Source: Astrobacterium formosum (GTDB taxonomy: Bacteria > Pseudomonadota > Alphaproteobacteria > Rhizobiales > Xanthobacteraceae). From it: 64,000 nucleotides of DNA. A model generated the notes under the pieces. The model made no database searches and had not been told where the DNA came from. It worked only from the letters and a program-made list of their open reading frames with translations. The DNA lies in NCBI GenBank assembly GCA_030848545.1, contig JAVDCA010000023.1, positions 60,115-124,114 on the forward strand, in the 5' to 3' direction. This document shows, piece by piece, positions 19,006-28,989 of the stretch. How positions within the stretch are numbered: the stretch's first letter is position 1; each line of letters opens with the position of its first letter. The translations under genes and the position numbers were made by a program.

Positions 19006-19539
19006 ATGCCGAAACGCGATCATTCTGAAAAAAGCGACGTCGCCGGCGAGTGCGCGGCGGGCCGGGTCGGCGACTTTCTCTGCTTTGCCGTCTATGCGGC
19101 GAGCCACGCCTTCACGCGCGTCTACAAGCCCCTGCTCGACGGGCTCGGCGTCACCTATCCGCAGTACCTCGTCATGGTGAGGCTGTGGGAGCAGGACGAT
19201 CAGACCGTGGGCAGTCTGGGGGACAAGCTGTTTCTCGAGTCGAGCACGTTGACTCCTCTGCTCAAGCGGCTCGAGGCGCTGGGCTTGGTCAAGAGAAGCA
19301 GGGACCCCGCCGACGAACGCCAGGTCCGCATTCGGCTCACGCCGGCGGGCGACCGGCTGCGCGCACAGGCCGCGCACGTACCGAACTGCATTGCCGAGGC
19401 CTCCGGACTGACGAGCGACGAAGCGCGGCGGCTTCTCGCCGAGGTGACGGCCCTGCGCAGCGCCCTCGAAGGCGCGGCCTCAGGCGTGCATGGCAAAAAT
19501 ACGCGCAGCGACCGCCGCAAACCGACACAAGATTCGTAG
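19006..19539 (+). CDS. OhrR-type MarR-family redox regulator
   Basis: 177 aa from the ATG at 19006 (GGCGAGGA upstream). The winged helix shows QTVGSLGDKLFLESSTLTPLLKRLEALGLV and the wing RSRDPADERQVRIRLTPAG. It is of the OhrR peroxide-sensing subgroup. C26 in DFLCFAVY matches the reactive Cys of Xanthomonas OhrR (C22), and Y40 and Y51 keep the same offsets as the Tyr pair that hydrogen-bonds that Cys (Y36, Y47). A second Cys, C128, could be the resolving Cys. No ohr gene is adjacent; the divergent partner is the exported hydrolase. Confidence 0.9.
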   Translation: MPKRDHSEKSDVAGECAAGRVGDFLCFAVYAASHAFTRVYKPLLDGLGVTYPQYLVMVRLWEQDDQTVGSLGDKLFLESSTLTPLLKRLEALGLVKRSRDPADERQVRIRLTPAGDRLRAQAAHVPNCIAEASGLTSDEARRLLAEVTALRSALEGAASGVHGKNTRSDRRKPTQDS

Positions 19540-20098
19540 CGAGCACGTCGGTCAGGACAGCTGGGCGAACGACCCGGAGGCGCGATCTGACCCCGTCGAG
19601 CCGTAAATTCTGGGACGTGCCCCATATCGTGAGCGCGACGCAGTGCTTGCGGGGGCTGAAGGCTTGGCTCTAGGCAGGGGGTCTATCCGAGCTGCCGAAA
19701 ACGAAAACTCCAGACCGAGATCCGACGCGACCGTCGGCATCATCCGCTGCGTTCATCTGATACTGCCGCGCGTGCAGTCGAGTTCGCGCCGGAACACGGC
19801 GTACATGTGAGACCGTTGACGCGCGCAAACCAGCTCGACCTGTGCGGCGCCGTCGATCGATAGACGGCCCCTGGCCGAACCCGATCTTCCTCTATTCCTC
19901 GGGTCTCGAAACGAACTCCATGAGCGGCACTCCGGGCGGCGCCACGGGATCGCTTTTGTCACGGCCCACGGACCAGATCGCCCATGGCCATTTTGATGGA
20001 TTGCATCACCACGACTTCACACCCGACGCCCTCCACTTTCCCCCTGTCATCCTGATGTCATCTGGGTTACCGACACGGGTGCGGGAGAGTTCAACATC
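19540..20098. other. Gene-free stretch
   Basis: 559 bp between the MarR gene and the ABC ATPase gene. Short open frames exist on both strands but none has a recognisable product or a good ribosome site. It may hold the ATPase promoter or a decayed gene. Confidence 0.55.
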
Positions 20099-21142
20099 AT
20101 GCCGACCATCGATATCCGCGCCGTGACCAAACGTTTCGGGACCACCATGGCTCTCGACGACGTTTCATTGACGATCCCCCAGGGCGCCTTCGTCGCCCTC
20201 CTCGGTCCGTCCGGTTGCGGCAAGACCACCCTGCTGCGTTTGATTGCGGGATTCGAGGAACCGACCGCCGGAGCAATCGCGTTCGGCGATCGCGTCGTCG
20301 CCGATGGACGCCGCCTGGTGCCGCCGGAACATCGCGGCGTCGGCATGGTGTTCCAGTCCTACGCCCTGTGGCCGCACATGAACGTGGCCGACAATGTCGC
20401 CTACCCGCTGCGGTCCGCCCGCCGCCCCGGCGCCGAAATCGCTGAAAAGGTGAACGCGACCCTGGACCGGGTCGGCCTCGCAGGCCTCGGCGAGCGCATG
20501 CCCGATGCTCTGTCCGGCGGCCAGCGCCAGCGCGTCGCGCTCGCCCGCGCCTTGGTGCAGGATTCCGACATCATCCTGTGCGACGAGCCGCTCGCCAATC
20601 TCGACGCGCATCTGCGCGCCACCATGATATCCACCTTCGCGGATCTGCATCGTGATACCGGCCGCACCTTCGTGTATGTGACCCATGACCATGCCGAGGC
20701 CCTGGCCCTGGCGACCCAGGTCGCCGTTCTCGACCATGGCCGCATCGTTCAGGTGGGCGACCCGGAGGACATCTATCGCGCCCCGGCCACCCGCGCCGTC
20801 GCCCGCTTCATCGGCCGCGGAGCCCTGATCGAGGCGGAGGTCACGGGCGAATTCGCGGACGGCCGCCTGCCGGTGAAGATCGGCGGCGCCGACGTGGCGG
20901 TGCGGGCCGTGCGGGCGCCCGCCAACGGCCGCGCCATGCTGCTGGTGCGTCCGGAAGCGATCCATCCCGGCGGATCGGTGCCGATCACGGTCGAGAGCGC
21001 CCTCTACCGCGGTGCCGCCGTCGAAGTGGCCGGCACCCTGCCCTGCGGCCAGCGCCTGGTGTTCGACTGGCCGGAGCGCGTCGCACCCGGCGCCGCCCTC
21101 GCCTGCTCGGTGACCGACGCCTGGCTGCTGCCGGAGCCGTGA
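20099..21142 (+). CDS. ABC transporter ATPase, FbpC/PotA-like
   Basis: 347 aa. Walker A is GPSGCGKTT (39-47), Q-loop VFQSYALWPHM, signature LSGGQRQRVALARAL, Walker B IILCDEPLANLD and H-loop VTHDHAEAL, followed by a C-terminal TOBE-like regulatory domain (about 240-347). This is the layout of importers of the iron(III)/spermidine/putrescine/thiamine type. It has no permease or binding protein next to it. A permease and binding protein of the matching type, but without an ATPase, are encoded at 31298-33991, and the three could form one importer. Convergent with tctA, separated by a terminator. Confidence 0.93.
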   Translation: MPTIDIRAVTKRFGTTMALDDVSLTIPQGAFVALLGPSGCGKTTLLRLIAGFEEPTAGAIAFGDRVVADGRRLVPPEHRGVGMVFQSYALWPHMNVADNVAYPLRSARRPGAEIAEKVNATLDRVGLAGLGERMPDALSGGQRQRVALARALVQDSDIILCDEPLANLDAHLRATMISTFADLHRDTGRTFVYVTHDHAEALALATQVAVLDHGRIVQVGDPEDIYRAPATRAVARFIGRGALIEAEVTGEFADGRLPVKIGGADVAVRAVRAPANGRAMLLVRPEAIHPGGSVPITVESALYRGAAVEVAGTLPCGQRLVFDWPERVAPGAALACSVTDAWLLPEP

Positions 21143-21147
21143 CACGC

Positions 21148-21175
21148 CGATGCCCGGCACCAAGGCCGGGCATCG
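21148..21175. terminator. Terminator between ABC ATPase and tctA
   Basis: Perfect 11-bp stem CGATGCCCGGC/GCCGGGCATCG with a 6-nt loop, followed on the + strand by CGTTT. It starts 6 bp after the ATPase stop and lies 28 bp from the convergent tctA stop, so it may serve both. Confidence 0.75.
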
Positions 21176-21202
21176 CGTTTGGATCAGTCGTGCCGGCGGA
21201 CG

Positions 21203-22705
21203 CTAATCCTCCTGGAACACGGTGTCGCGGGTCTTGCGGACCGCCGGCAGGACCGTGACCACCAGAAGGACGGCGGCGATCGCCAGCATCACCACCGAGA
21301 TCGGCCGCGTGACGAACACCGAATAGTCGCCGCGCGACAACACCAGAGCCCGGCGCAGATTTTCTTCGAGCATGGGTCCCAGGATATAGCCGAGCAGGAA
21401 CGGCGCCGGTTCGCAGCCGAGCTTGACGAACACGTAGCCGGCGATGCCGAACGCGATCGCGACGCCGACGTCGAACATGTTGTTGTTGGCGCTGTACGCC
21501 CCGATGGTGCAGCACAAAACGATCATCGGATACAGCAGGCGATACGGCACGCTCAGCAGTTTGACCCACAGGCCGATCAGCGGCAGGTTGAGGATCACCA
21601 GCATGACATTGCCGATCCACATGGACGCGATCAGGCCCCAGAATAATTCCGGGGTCTTGGTCATGATCTGGGGACCGGGCTGGATGTCGTGGATGATCAG
21701 CGCGCCGACCATCAGGGCCATCACGGCGTTGGACGGAATGCCGAGCGTGAGCATCGGGATGAACGAGGTCTGGGCACCGGCATTGTTGGCCGCCTCCGGA
21801 CCGGCGACACCTTCGATCGCGCCCTTGCCGAAGCGGGACGGATCGGAGGAGATCTTCTTCTCCACCGTATAGGACGCGAAGGACGACAGCGTCGCGCCGC
21901 CGCCCGGAAGGATACCGAGCAGCGAGCCGATGGCCGAACCGCGCAGGATCGCTCCGAACGACTGCTTGAACTCCTTCCAGGTGATCCACAGGCTGTCGAT
22001 CTTCGCCGTCATGACGTGACGGCCCTCGGTCTTCTCGAGGTTGGTGGCGATTTCCGCGAAGGCGAACAGGCCCATGGTCATGGCCACGAAACCGATGCCG
22101 TCGATCAGTTCCGGGATGTTGAAGGCGAAGCGCGACGTGCCGGTGTTGACGTCGGTGCCGATGATGCCGAACAGGAGGCCCAGGATCGCCATCAGCACGG
22201 CCTTGAGCACCGAGCCCTGCGCAAGCGCGATCGCCGAGACGAGGCCGAGCACCATCAAGGCGAAATACTCGGCGGCATCGAATTTCAAGGCGACCTCGGC
22301 GAGCGGCGGCGCGAAGGCGGCGATCACCGTGGTGGCGACGGTGCCAGCGAAGAACGAGCCGAGCGCGGCGATGCACAGCGCGGCGCCCGCCCGCCCCTGC
22401 CGGGCCATCTGGTGGCCGTCGATCACCGTGATGACCGACGACATCTCGCCCGGCAGATTGACCAGGATCGCCGTGGTCGAGCCGCCGTAGGACGCGCCGT
22501 AATAGATGCCGGCGAGCATGATCAGCGCCGTCACGGTCGGCAGGCCGTAGGTGATCGGCAGCAGCATCGCGATGGTCGCCACCGGGCCGATGCCCGGCAG
22601 GACACCGATGAGCGTGCCGACCAGCGAGCCCAGGAAAGCGTAGCCGAGATTGATCGGCGTGAATGCGACGCCGAACCCGAGCGCCAGGTTTGCGAGGATA
22701 TCCAT
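21203..22705 (-). CDS. tctA: Tripartite tricarboxylate transporter large membrane subunit TctA
   Basis: 500 aa, the normal TctA length, with about 11-12 membrane helices. Family signatures are present: GVLPGIGPVATIAMLLP, YYGASYGGSTTAILVNLPGE, GILPGGGATLSSFASY and GPEAANNAGAQTSFIPMLTLGIPSNAVMAL. It forms the sodium- or proton-driven channel that accepts substrate from a Bug/TctC receptor. The ATG shares one base with the TAA of tctB (TAATG), so the two are translationally coupled. It is the last gene of the tct-leu locus; the likely receptor is the TctC encoded at 26709-27731. Confidence 0.97.
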   Translation of the reverse strand: MDILANLALGFGVAFTPINLGYAFLGSLVGTLIGVLPGIGPVATIAMLLPITYGLPTVTALIMLAGIYYGASYGGSTTAILVNLPGEMSSVITVIDGHQMARQGRAGAALCIAALGSFFAGTVATTVIAAFAPPLAEVALKFDAAEYFALMVLGLVSAIALAQGSVLKAVLMAILGLLFGIIGTDVNTGTSRFAFNIPELIDGIGFVAMTMGLFAFAEIATNLEKTEGRHVMTAKIDSLWITWKEFKQSFGAILRGSAIGSLLGILPGGGATLSSFASYTVEKKISSDPSRFGKGAIEGVAGPEAANNAGAQTSFIPMLTLGIPSNAVMALMVGALIIHDIQPGPQIMTKTPELFWGLIASMWIGNVMLVILNLPLIGLWVKLLSVPYRLLYPMIVLCCTIGAYSANNNMFDVGVAIAFGIAGYVFVKLGCEPAPFLLGYILGPMLEENLRRALVLSRGDYSVFVTRPISVVMLAIAAVLLVVTVLPAVRKTRDTVFQED

Positions 22706-23172
22706 TATTGGCCACCACCGATGAAAATAGGCCAAACCGGCAGGGGCATTCCCAGCCCGTAGATGAACACGAGCACCGCCGCGACGCCCTGGACGGCGCC
22801 GCTGATCAGCGCCTCCTTCCAGCGGAACTCGGCGCTCGCGAACGAAGCGATGAACACCAGTACAAAGCCGGCGAGGATCACCCCCAGATGCGGTGCGAGC
22901 CCCATGAAGGCAGCGACGCCCACGAGCACGATGAGCAGCGGCCGCCAATGCCACGCTGGCCGCTCCACTTCGGCATTGACACGCAGGCTGAGCAACACCT
23001 GCAGGGCGCCGCCGGCCACCAGGAGGATGCCCAGCAGACGCGGAAAATAGCCCGGCCCCATGCGGGCCGCGGTGCCCAACGTATAATCTTGAGAGATCAC
23101 CAGCGATGCCATGCCGAAGGCGATGAACATCAGCCCGGCGAGCATGTCTTTCGGGTTTCGCATCAATTGCAT
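22705..23172 (-). CDS. tctB: Tripartite tricarboxylate transporter small membrane subunit TctB
   Basis: 155 aa with four predicted helices. The start at 23172 follows an excellent AGAAGGAGG site. The N-terminus shows the TctB pattern DMLAGLMFIAFG, then the GTAARMGPGYFPRLLG motif found in nearly all TctB proteins. It partners TctA in the membrane. It lies 178 bp downstream of the leuB-like gene on the same strand and overlaps tctA by one base, so it probably belongs to the same transcript or has its own promoter in that gap. Confidence 0.95.
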   Translation of the reverse strand: MQLMRNPKDMLAGLMFIAFGMASLVISQDYTLGTAARMGPGYFPRLLGILLVAGGALQVLLSLRVNAEVERPAWHWRPLLIVLVGVAAFMGLAPHLGVILAGFVLVFIASFASAEFRWKEALISGAVQGVAAVLVFIYGLGMPLPVWPIFIGGGQ

Positions 23173-23350
23173 TTCGCCTCCTTCTGCGATCTCGCTTCGC
23201 ACGGATCGCCGGTCGGACCACGGCGGCACCGAAGTATGCACAACCGGACGCCCGCATCCACGGGGGCGATGGATGCGTGCGGTCCAGTTTCCGGACGGGC
23301 CGCCGTCTTGGAAACGGCTGGCCCGCACGACGCCGATCCGGCTCTCCGGA

Positions 23351-24424
<1,074 letters not shown>

Positions 24425-24531
24425 ACGTTTCTCCAGTTGATCGGTCGGCGTCGGGGGTGGCCGCCGTGGTCGAGATTTTCACAGTCGAAGTGTCTTGTCG
24501 GGCGAGCCCGTGTCCGCCTCGTCGAAAGATC

Positions 24532-25140
24532 CTACGGCATCGCCGGCATGACGACGTCGTAGAGGCGTTCGAAACGGATGATCCGGTCCATCTGGCTCAG
24601 CGTGTAGTCGAGTTCGTCGAGCCCTTCGAGCAGGCAGTGCTTGGGGAACGGATCGATGTGAAAGGCGTGCCGCGTCCCGTCCGGCGCCGTGACGACCTGC
24701 TGCGCGAGGTCGACGCCGATGCGGCTTCCGGGCGCCGCCACCAGGACCTTCAGGAGGTCCGCGACCACGTCTTCGGGCAGCACGATGGGCAGAAGACCGT
24801 TCTTGAGCGAATTGGCGAAGAAGATGTCGCCGAAGCTCGGCGCGATCACGGCGCGCACCCCGTAGTCGTAGAGCGCCCATACGGCGTGCTCGCGCGAGGA
24901 GCCGCAGCCGAAATTGCGGGCGGCGACGACGACGCGCGACGCCCGGTAGGGCTCGCGGTTGAGGATGAAGGACGGCTCTTCCGATCCATCCTTGAGAAAG
25001 CGCAGGTCGCGGAACAGAAACTGGCCGAAGTCGTTGGCGCGCGGCTTCTGCAGGTAGCGCGCCGGCAGGACCTGGTCGGTATCCACATTGGCCTGTTCGA
25101 TCGGCAGCGCCACCGCGTCGAGGAGCTCGAAGGGTTTCAT
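24532..25140 (-). CDS. leuD: Isopropylmalate isomerase small subunit-like (LeuD)
   Basis: 202 aa, the standard LeuD size. It is the swivel subunit of the aconitase-superfamily hydro-lyase: NVDTDQVLPARYLQ, AARNFGCGSSREHAVWAL and VRAVIAPSFGDIFFANSLKNGLLPI are the family blocks. The ATG at 25140 shares a base with the TGA of leuC (TGATG), so the two subunits are made together. Substrate may be isopropylmalate or a related 2-alkylmalate, because the operon is bracketed by a carboxylate transporter. The leuB-like gene starts 107 bp downstream. Confidence 0.9.
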   Translation of the reverse strand: MKPFELLDAVALPIEQANVDTDQVLPARYLQKPRANDFGQFLFRDLRFLKDGSEEPSFILNREPYRASRVVVAARNFGCGSSREHAVWALYDYGVRAVIAPSFGDIFFANSLKNGLLPIVLPEDVVADLLKVLVAAPGSRIGVDLAQQVVTAPDGTRHAFHIDPFPKHCLLEGLDELDYTLSQMDRIIRFERLYDVVMPAMP

Positions 25141-26567
25141 CAGCGGGCTCCGTCCAGTATCTGGCGCACGTCGGTCAACCGGCCGGTAACCGCGGCGGCG
25201 GCGGCCATGACGGGGCTCAGGAGATGGGTGCGCGAGCCCGGCCCCTGGCGGCCGACGAAGTTGCGATTGGTGGTCGAGGCGCAGCGCTTGCCGGCCGGCA
25301 CCTGATCCCCGTTGGTGCCGAGGCACATGGAGCAGCCGGCATAGCGCCACTGGAAACCGGCGGCCTGGAAGATGCGGTCGAGGCCCTCGGCCTCCGCCTG
25401 CGCCTTGACGAGGCCCGAGCCGGGCACCACCCAGGCATCGACGGTTTCAGCGATCTTGCGTCCTTCGACGATGGCGGCGGCGGCACGCAGGTCCTCGATG
25501 CGGCCGTTGGTGCAGGAGCCGATGAACACCTGGTCGATGGTGACCTCGGTCATCGGCATGCCGGGTACGAGGCCCATATAGTCGAGGGTTCTCTCCATGG
25601 CGGCGCGCTGCTCGGCGCCGCTCGCCTGCGCCGGATCGGGCACGCGACCGGTGATCGGCACGGCGTTCTCGGGGCTGTTTCCCCAGGTCACCATGGGGGC
25701 GATGTCGCGGGCGTCGAGAAAGACCTCGCGGTCGAATTCGGCGCCGGCATCGGTGGGCAGTTCGCGCCAGCGCGCCAGTGCCTTGTCCCATTCTGCGCCT
25801 TTCGGCGCGTAGGGGCGGCCGGCAAGATATTCGAAGGTGACGTCGTCGGGCGCCACCATGCCGGCGCGCGCGCCGGCCTCGATGGACATGTTGCAGACGG
25901 TCAGGCGCCCTTCCATGGACAAGGCCCTGATGGCCGAACCCGCATATTCGATCACGTGGCCGTTGGCGCCAGCGGCACTGATCTTGGCGATGACGGCCAG
26001 GATGATGTCCTTGGCGGTGACGCCGGCGCCGAGCGCGCCGTCGACCGTGATCCGCATGGTCTTGGGCTTGCGCTGCCACAGGGCCTGCGCCGCCAGGACC
26101 TGGCTCACCTCGGTTGCTCCGATGCCGAAGGCGAGCGCGCCGAGGGCGCCATGAGTGGAGGTGTGGCTGTCGCCGCAGACCAGGACAGTGCCGGGCCAGG
26201 TCAGCCCTTGCTCGGGACCGGTCACGTGCAGGATGCCCTGGCGCGGATCGTCGATGCCGAAGCAGGTGATGCCGGCGCGAGCCGAGTCGTTCACCAGCGC
26301 GTCGGCCATGGCGCGCTTTTCCGGATCGGTGATCGAAGCCATGTCGCGGCTGTCGGTCGGTACGTAATGGTCCGGCGTCGAGAAAGTGCGGTGCGGCGCG
26401 CGCGGCGCAATGCCGCGCCGACGCAGCATCTCGAAGGCGGGCGCCGACCCGTCCTGGACCATGTGCTTGTCGATGAAGAGCAGCACCTGGCCGTCATCGC
26501 GCTCCATGATGCAGTGCTGGTTCCATATCTTCTCCAGCAGGGTCTGCGGTACGTTCTTGATGATCAT
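25140..26567 (-). CDS. leuC: Isopropylmalate isomerase large subunit-like (LeuC)
   Basis: 475 aa from the ATG at 26567, preceded by GGACAGGA; an in-frame ATG at 26594 lacks a ribosome site. It is the [4Fe-4S] subunit of a dehydratase-isomerase. The three cluster Cys lie in VFIGSCTNGRIEDL and CSMCLGTNGD, with VCGDSHTSTHGALGALAFGIG and MSIEAGARAGMVAPD as further family blocks. It pairs with the LeuD encoded next. The gene lies 141 bp downstream of tctC, with a strong hairpin between. Whether this is the cell's biosynthetic LeuC or a catabolic paralogue cannot be told from one window. Confidence 0.92.
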   Translation of the reverse strand: MIIKNVPQTLLEKIWNQHCIMERDDGQVLLFIDKHMVQDGSAPAFEMLRRRGIAPRAPHRTFSTPDHYVPTDSRDMASITDPEKRAMADALVNDSARAGITCFGIDDPRQGILHVTGPEQGLTWPGTVLVCGDSHTSTHGALGALAFGIGATEVSQVLAAQALWQRKPKTMRITVDGALGAGVTAKDIILAVIAKISAAGANGHVIEYAGSAIRALSMEGRLTVCNMSIEAGARAGMVAPDDVTFEYLAGRPYAPKGAEWDKALARWRELPTDAGAEFDREVFLDARDIAPMVTWGNSPENAVPITGRVPDPAQASGAEQRAAMERTLDYMGLVPGMPMTEVTIDQVFIGSCTNGRIEDLRAAAAIVEGRKIAETVDAWVVPGSGLVKAQAEAEGLDRIFQAAGFQWRYAGCSMCLGTNGDQVPAGKRCASTTNRNFVGRQGPGSRTHLLSPVMAAAAAVTGRLTDVRQILDGAR

Positions 26568-26666
26568 CGTCCTGTCCACATTCGTTCCTGGCATCGAGCC
26601 ACGGAACGGACCGGCAGCGGTTCTGGGCGGATGTTTTTTTTAAGGTCACGGCCCCGCAAACGGGGA

Positions 26667-26694
26667 CCCGGTGGGCTCACGCGAGCCCACCGGG
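26667..26694 (-). terminator. Strong hairpin between tctC and leuC
   Basis: Perfect 12-bp GC-rich stem (26667-26678 with 26683-26694) around ACGC, 15 bp after the tctC stop. A second short hairpin (CCCCG-caaa-CGGGG, 26652-26665) follows on the minus strand. The nearest U-run (minus strand, from the A/T-run at 26635-26642) is displaced or of the wrong sense, so partial termination or mRNA protection of tctC is more likely than a full stop. Confidence 0.6.
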
Positions 26695-26708
26695 AGCGCG
26701 TGTAGGTG

Positions 26709-27731
26709 TCAGTCGACCTTGTCGGCGCCGGAGAGCTTCACGATCTCGCCGTAGCGCTTCATCTCCGACATGACGTAGGCCTTGAACTCTTCCGGCGTGC
26801 CCTTGCCGGGGTCGGCGGCGAGCTTGGCCAGCCGGCTCTTCATGTCGCTCGTCTGCAGGATGGCGTTGATCTCCTTGTTGAGGCGATCGGTGACGTCCTT
26901 GGGCATGCCGGGCGGGCCCATGATGCCGTAGAAGGTCGAGGTGTAGACGCCCTTGATGCCCTGCTCGTCGAGGGTCGGCACGTCCGGCAGGGCCGAGTTG
27001 CGCACGTTCGAGGCGACGCCGAGGATCCGGAGCTTGCCGGCCTGCACGAACGGCAGGCAGGTGGGCGGATCGAGCATGAAGTCGACCTGGCCGGCGACGA
27101 GCGCGGTTTCCGACGGGCTCGTCCCCTTGTAGGCGACGTGGACGACGTCGATGTTGGTCGCCGCCTTGAACATGACGGCGAACAGGTGCTGCGACGAGCC
27201 GACGCCGCCGGAGCCGAAATTGAGCTTGCCGGGATTGGCCTTGGCGTAGGCGACGAGTTCCTGGGCGGTCTTGAAGGGCGAACTGGCCGGCACCACCAGG
27301 AAGCTCGGCACCGTGTAGACGCTGGCGATGAAGGTGAAGTCCTTCTCGGGATCGAATCCGAGGCGCTTGAACAGGTGCGGATTGACGGCGTTGGGCGACA
27401 AGGATCCCTGCAGCAGGGTGTAGCCGTCAGGCTTTTCCTGGACCGCGATCGCGGTGCCGATATTGCCCGAGGCGCCCGGCTTATTCTCGACCACGATGGG
27501 CTGGCCGAGGCGTTCCTGCAATGGCTGCGAGATCAGCCGGGCCGAGGTGTCGACGCCGCCGCCGGGTGGCCACGGCACGATCAGCCGGATCGGCTTGTTG
27601 GGATAGTTCTGCGCCGAAACAACGGCGCTCGGGAGCATCAATGCGGTGACGCAGGCGGCCGCGAGGGCCGCCCGCTTTGTCCAGGTCGGCAGGGCCGCTG
27701 CCGATGACTGCAAGCTCGTCCAGCTGATCAT
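26709..27731 (-). CDS. Bug/TctC-family periplasmic solute-binding protein
   Basis: 340 aa; the ATG at 27731 follows GGAGGAG. A Sec signal peptide (TKRAALAAACVTALMLPSAVVSA) leads into the Bug fold: KPIRLIVPWPPGGGVDTSAR, VENKPGASGNIGT and VVHVAYKGTSPSETALVAGQV. It binds a carboxylate and delivers it to TctAB, here most likely the pair at 21203-23172. It is the promoter-proximal gene of the tctC-leuCDB-tctBA locus and is divergent from a LysR gene. A hairpin after its stop would keep receptor levels above those of the downstream genes. Confidence 0.95.
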   Translation of the reverse strand: MISWTSLQSSAAALPTWTKRAALAAACVTALMLPSAVVSAQNYPNKPIRLIVPWPPGGGVDTSARLISQPLQERLGQPIVVENKPGASGNIGTAIAVQEKPDGYTLLQGSLSPNAVNPHLFKRLGFDPEKDFTFIASVYTVPSFLVVPASSPFKTAQELVAYAKANPGKLNFGSGGVGSSQHLFAVMFKAATNIDVVHVAYKGTSPSETALVAGQVDFMLDPPTCLPFVQAGKLRILGVASNVRNSALPDVPTLDEQGIKGVYTSTFYGIMGPPGMPKDVTDRLNKEINAILQTSDMKSRLAKLAADPGKGTPEEFKAYVMSEMKRYGEIVKLSGADKVD

Positions 27732-28032
27732 TTGGCTACTCCTCCGTAGGCACGGTGCCGTCGATAGGGCTCGACAGCCAACTTCGCGAGACCCCACTTT
27801 TTCGCATGGGAAAATTGAAGCGACGGAGTTTGTCCGCCCCCAGCCTCCCTTGCGAGGTCGAGCCTCGATTGCCATCACCCCCGGGGATTTGGGGTAATTT
27901 TTATCGAATTCCTGTCTTTTCTCTCCGCCGAACGGCACAGACTGGAACCGATTGAATCTGAATGAGCTACTTCTGATTGACGCGCAACGACAATTAGCTC
28001 ATGTTTTCCATGACTAAATTGGATAGCAATGC
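27732..28032. other. tctC-lysR divergent regulatory region
   Basis: 301 bp between the tctC start (-) and the LysR start (+). It holds inverted repeats based on the words ATGAGCTA and TAGCTCAT (27962-27969 and 27995-28002) and the LysR-type site listed at 27994-28017. Confidence 0.65.
27994..28017. promoter_or_regulatory. LysR-type binding site candidate
   Basis: TTAGCTCATG-ttttc-CATGACTAA is an interrupted palindrome (one unpaired C) with the T-N11-A style of LysR boxes, 16 bp upstream of the LysR start. A related palindrome (AATTTACTCAT...ATGAGTTAATT, 31126-31154) precedes the dehydrogenase operon, suggesting a common regulator. Confidence 0.6.
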
Positions 28033-28989
28033 ATGCACAGAGACCTACCTCCCCTCAATGCGGTGCGTGCCTTCGAGGCTTCCGCCCGCAACGAGAGTTT
28101 CACCCGTGCGGCCGGCGAACTGCTGGTGTCGCAGGGCGCCGTCAGCCGCCATATCGCCACGCTGGAGCAGTGGCTGCAGGTGCGCCTGTTCACCCGCGTT
28201 CACCGCGGCATCGAATTGACGCCGCAGGGCCGGGCATTTTTCCAGATCGTCAAGAGCGCGCTCGATTTGATCGAGTCCGGCGCCGGTCAGCTCAAGCACA
28301 GTCCCGACGAGCGCCGCCTGCGCCTGAAGCTGCCGCCCACCTTCGCGATCCGCTGGCTGATCCCGCGTCTGGTGCGCTTCCACGCCATGCATCCTCGCGT
28401 CGACGTGCAGATCACCACGTCGCACGAGCGCTGCGATTTCGACCGCGAAGACATCGACGTCAGCATCTATTCGTGGCCCGAACCGCCGACCGGGCCCGGC
28501 CATCGCTGCGTGTTCGGCGAGGTGCTGCTGCCGGTCTGTGCCCCCGGTCTCCTCGAGCGGGCGGCGCCGCTGCGGGAGCCGGCCGACCTTGCCAACCACG
28601 TGCTGTTGTGTTCGCTCAACCGGCCGCAGGACTGGCCGACCTGGCTCGCCGCGGCGCAAGTCAGCAATGTCGACGGCAATCGCGGCCTGAAATTCGAGAA
28701 TGCGGCGCTGGCCATACAGGCGGCCGCCGACGGCCTCGGCGTCGTCATCACCCAGTGGGCATTCGTCGAGGACGATCTCGCGTCCGGACGGCTGGTGGCG
28801 CCGCTGTCTTTGCGGGCGCCGACCCGGCGCGCCTATGTGATGTCGACCGACCCCAATCGGGTCAAGCCGGCGCGCGTCGAGGCGTTCGAGGAATGGATTG
28901 ACAGCGAGGCTGGCGAGGTCGTGCGCCGTCTGGGCCTGCCGGCGGCCGAGCGGCCACCGGCAGTGCGCCTTGCGGGGCTCACATCTTGA
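28033..28989 (+). CDS. LysR-family transcriptional regulator (GcvA-like)
   Basis: 318 aa. The N-terminal winged helix is complete: LPPLNAVRAFEASARNESFT, RAAGELLVSQGAVSRHIATL and RLFTRVHRGIELTPQGRAFF, in the style of GcvA/AmpR regulators. The C-terminal periplasmic-binding-like domain (about 95-300) senses the inducer. It is divergent from tctC and lies just before two dehydrogenase genes, whose first promoter carries a similar palindrome. It is therefore the likely controller of the transporter, leuCDB-like genes and dehydrogenases. Its 3' end overlaps the convergent dehydrogenase gene by 11 bp. Confidence 0.93.
   Translation: MHRDLPPLNAVRAFEASARNESFTRAAGELLVSQGAVSRHIATLEQWLQVRLFTRVHRGIELTPQGRAFFQIVKSALDLIESGAGQLKHSPDERRLRLKLPPTFAIRWLIPRLVRFHAMHPRVDVQITTSHERCDFDREDIDVSIYSWPEPPTGPGHRCVFGEVLLPVCAPGLLERAAPLREPADLANHVLLCSLNRPQDWPTWLAAAQVSNVDGNRGLKFENAALAIQAAADGLGVVITQWAFVEDDLASGRLVAPLSLRAPTRRAYVMSTDPNRVKPARVEAFEEWIDSEAGEVVRRLGLPAAERPPAVRLAGLTS

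Noticed and set aside
19842..20126. 94-residue open frame upstream of the ABC ATPase
   Set aside because: No motif, no clear ribosome site, and it overlaps the ATPase start.
21203..23257. TctA reading as a 684-residue protein
   Set aside because: The extra N-terminal part overlaps tctB in another frame. The ATG at 22705 gives the normal 500-residue TctA and a TAATG junction.
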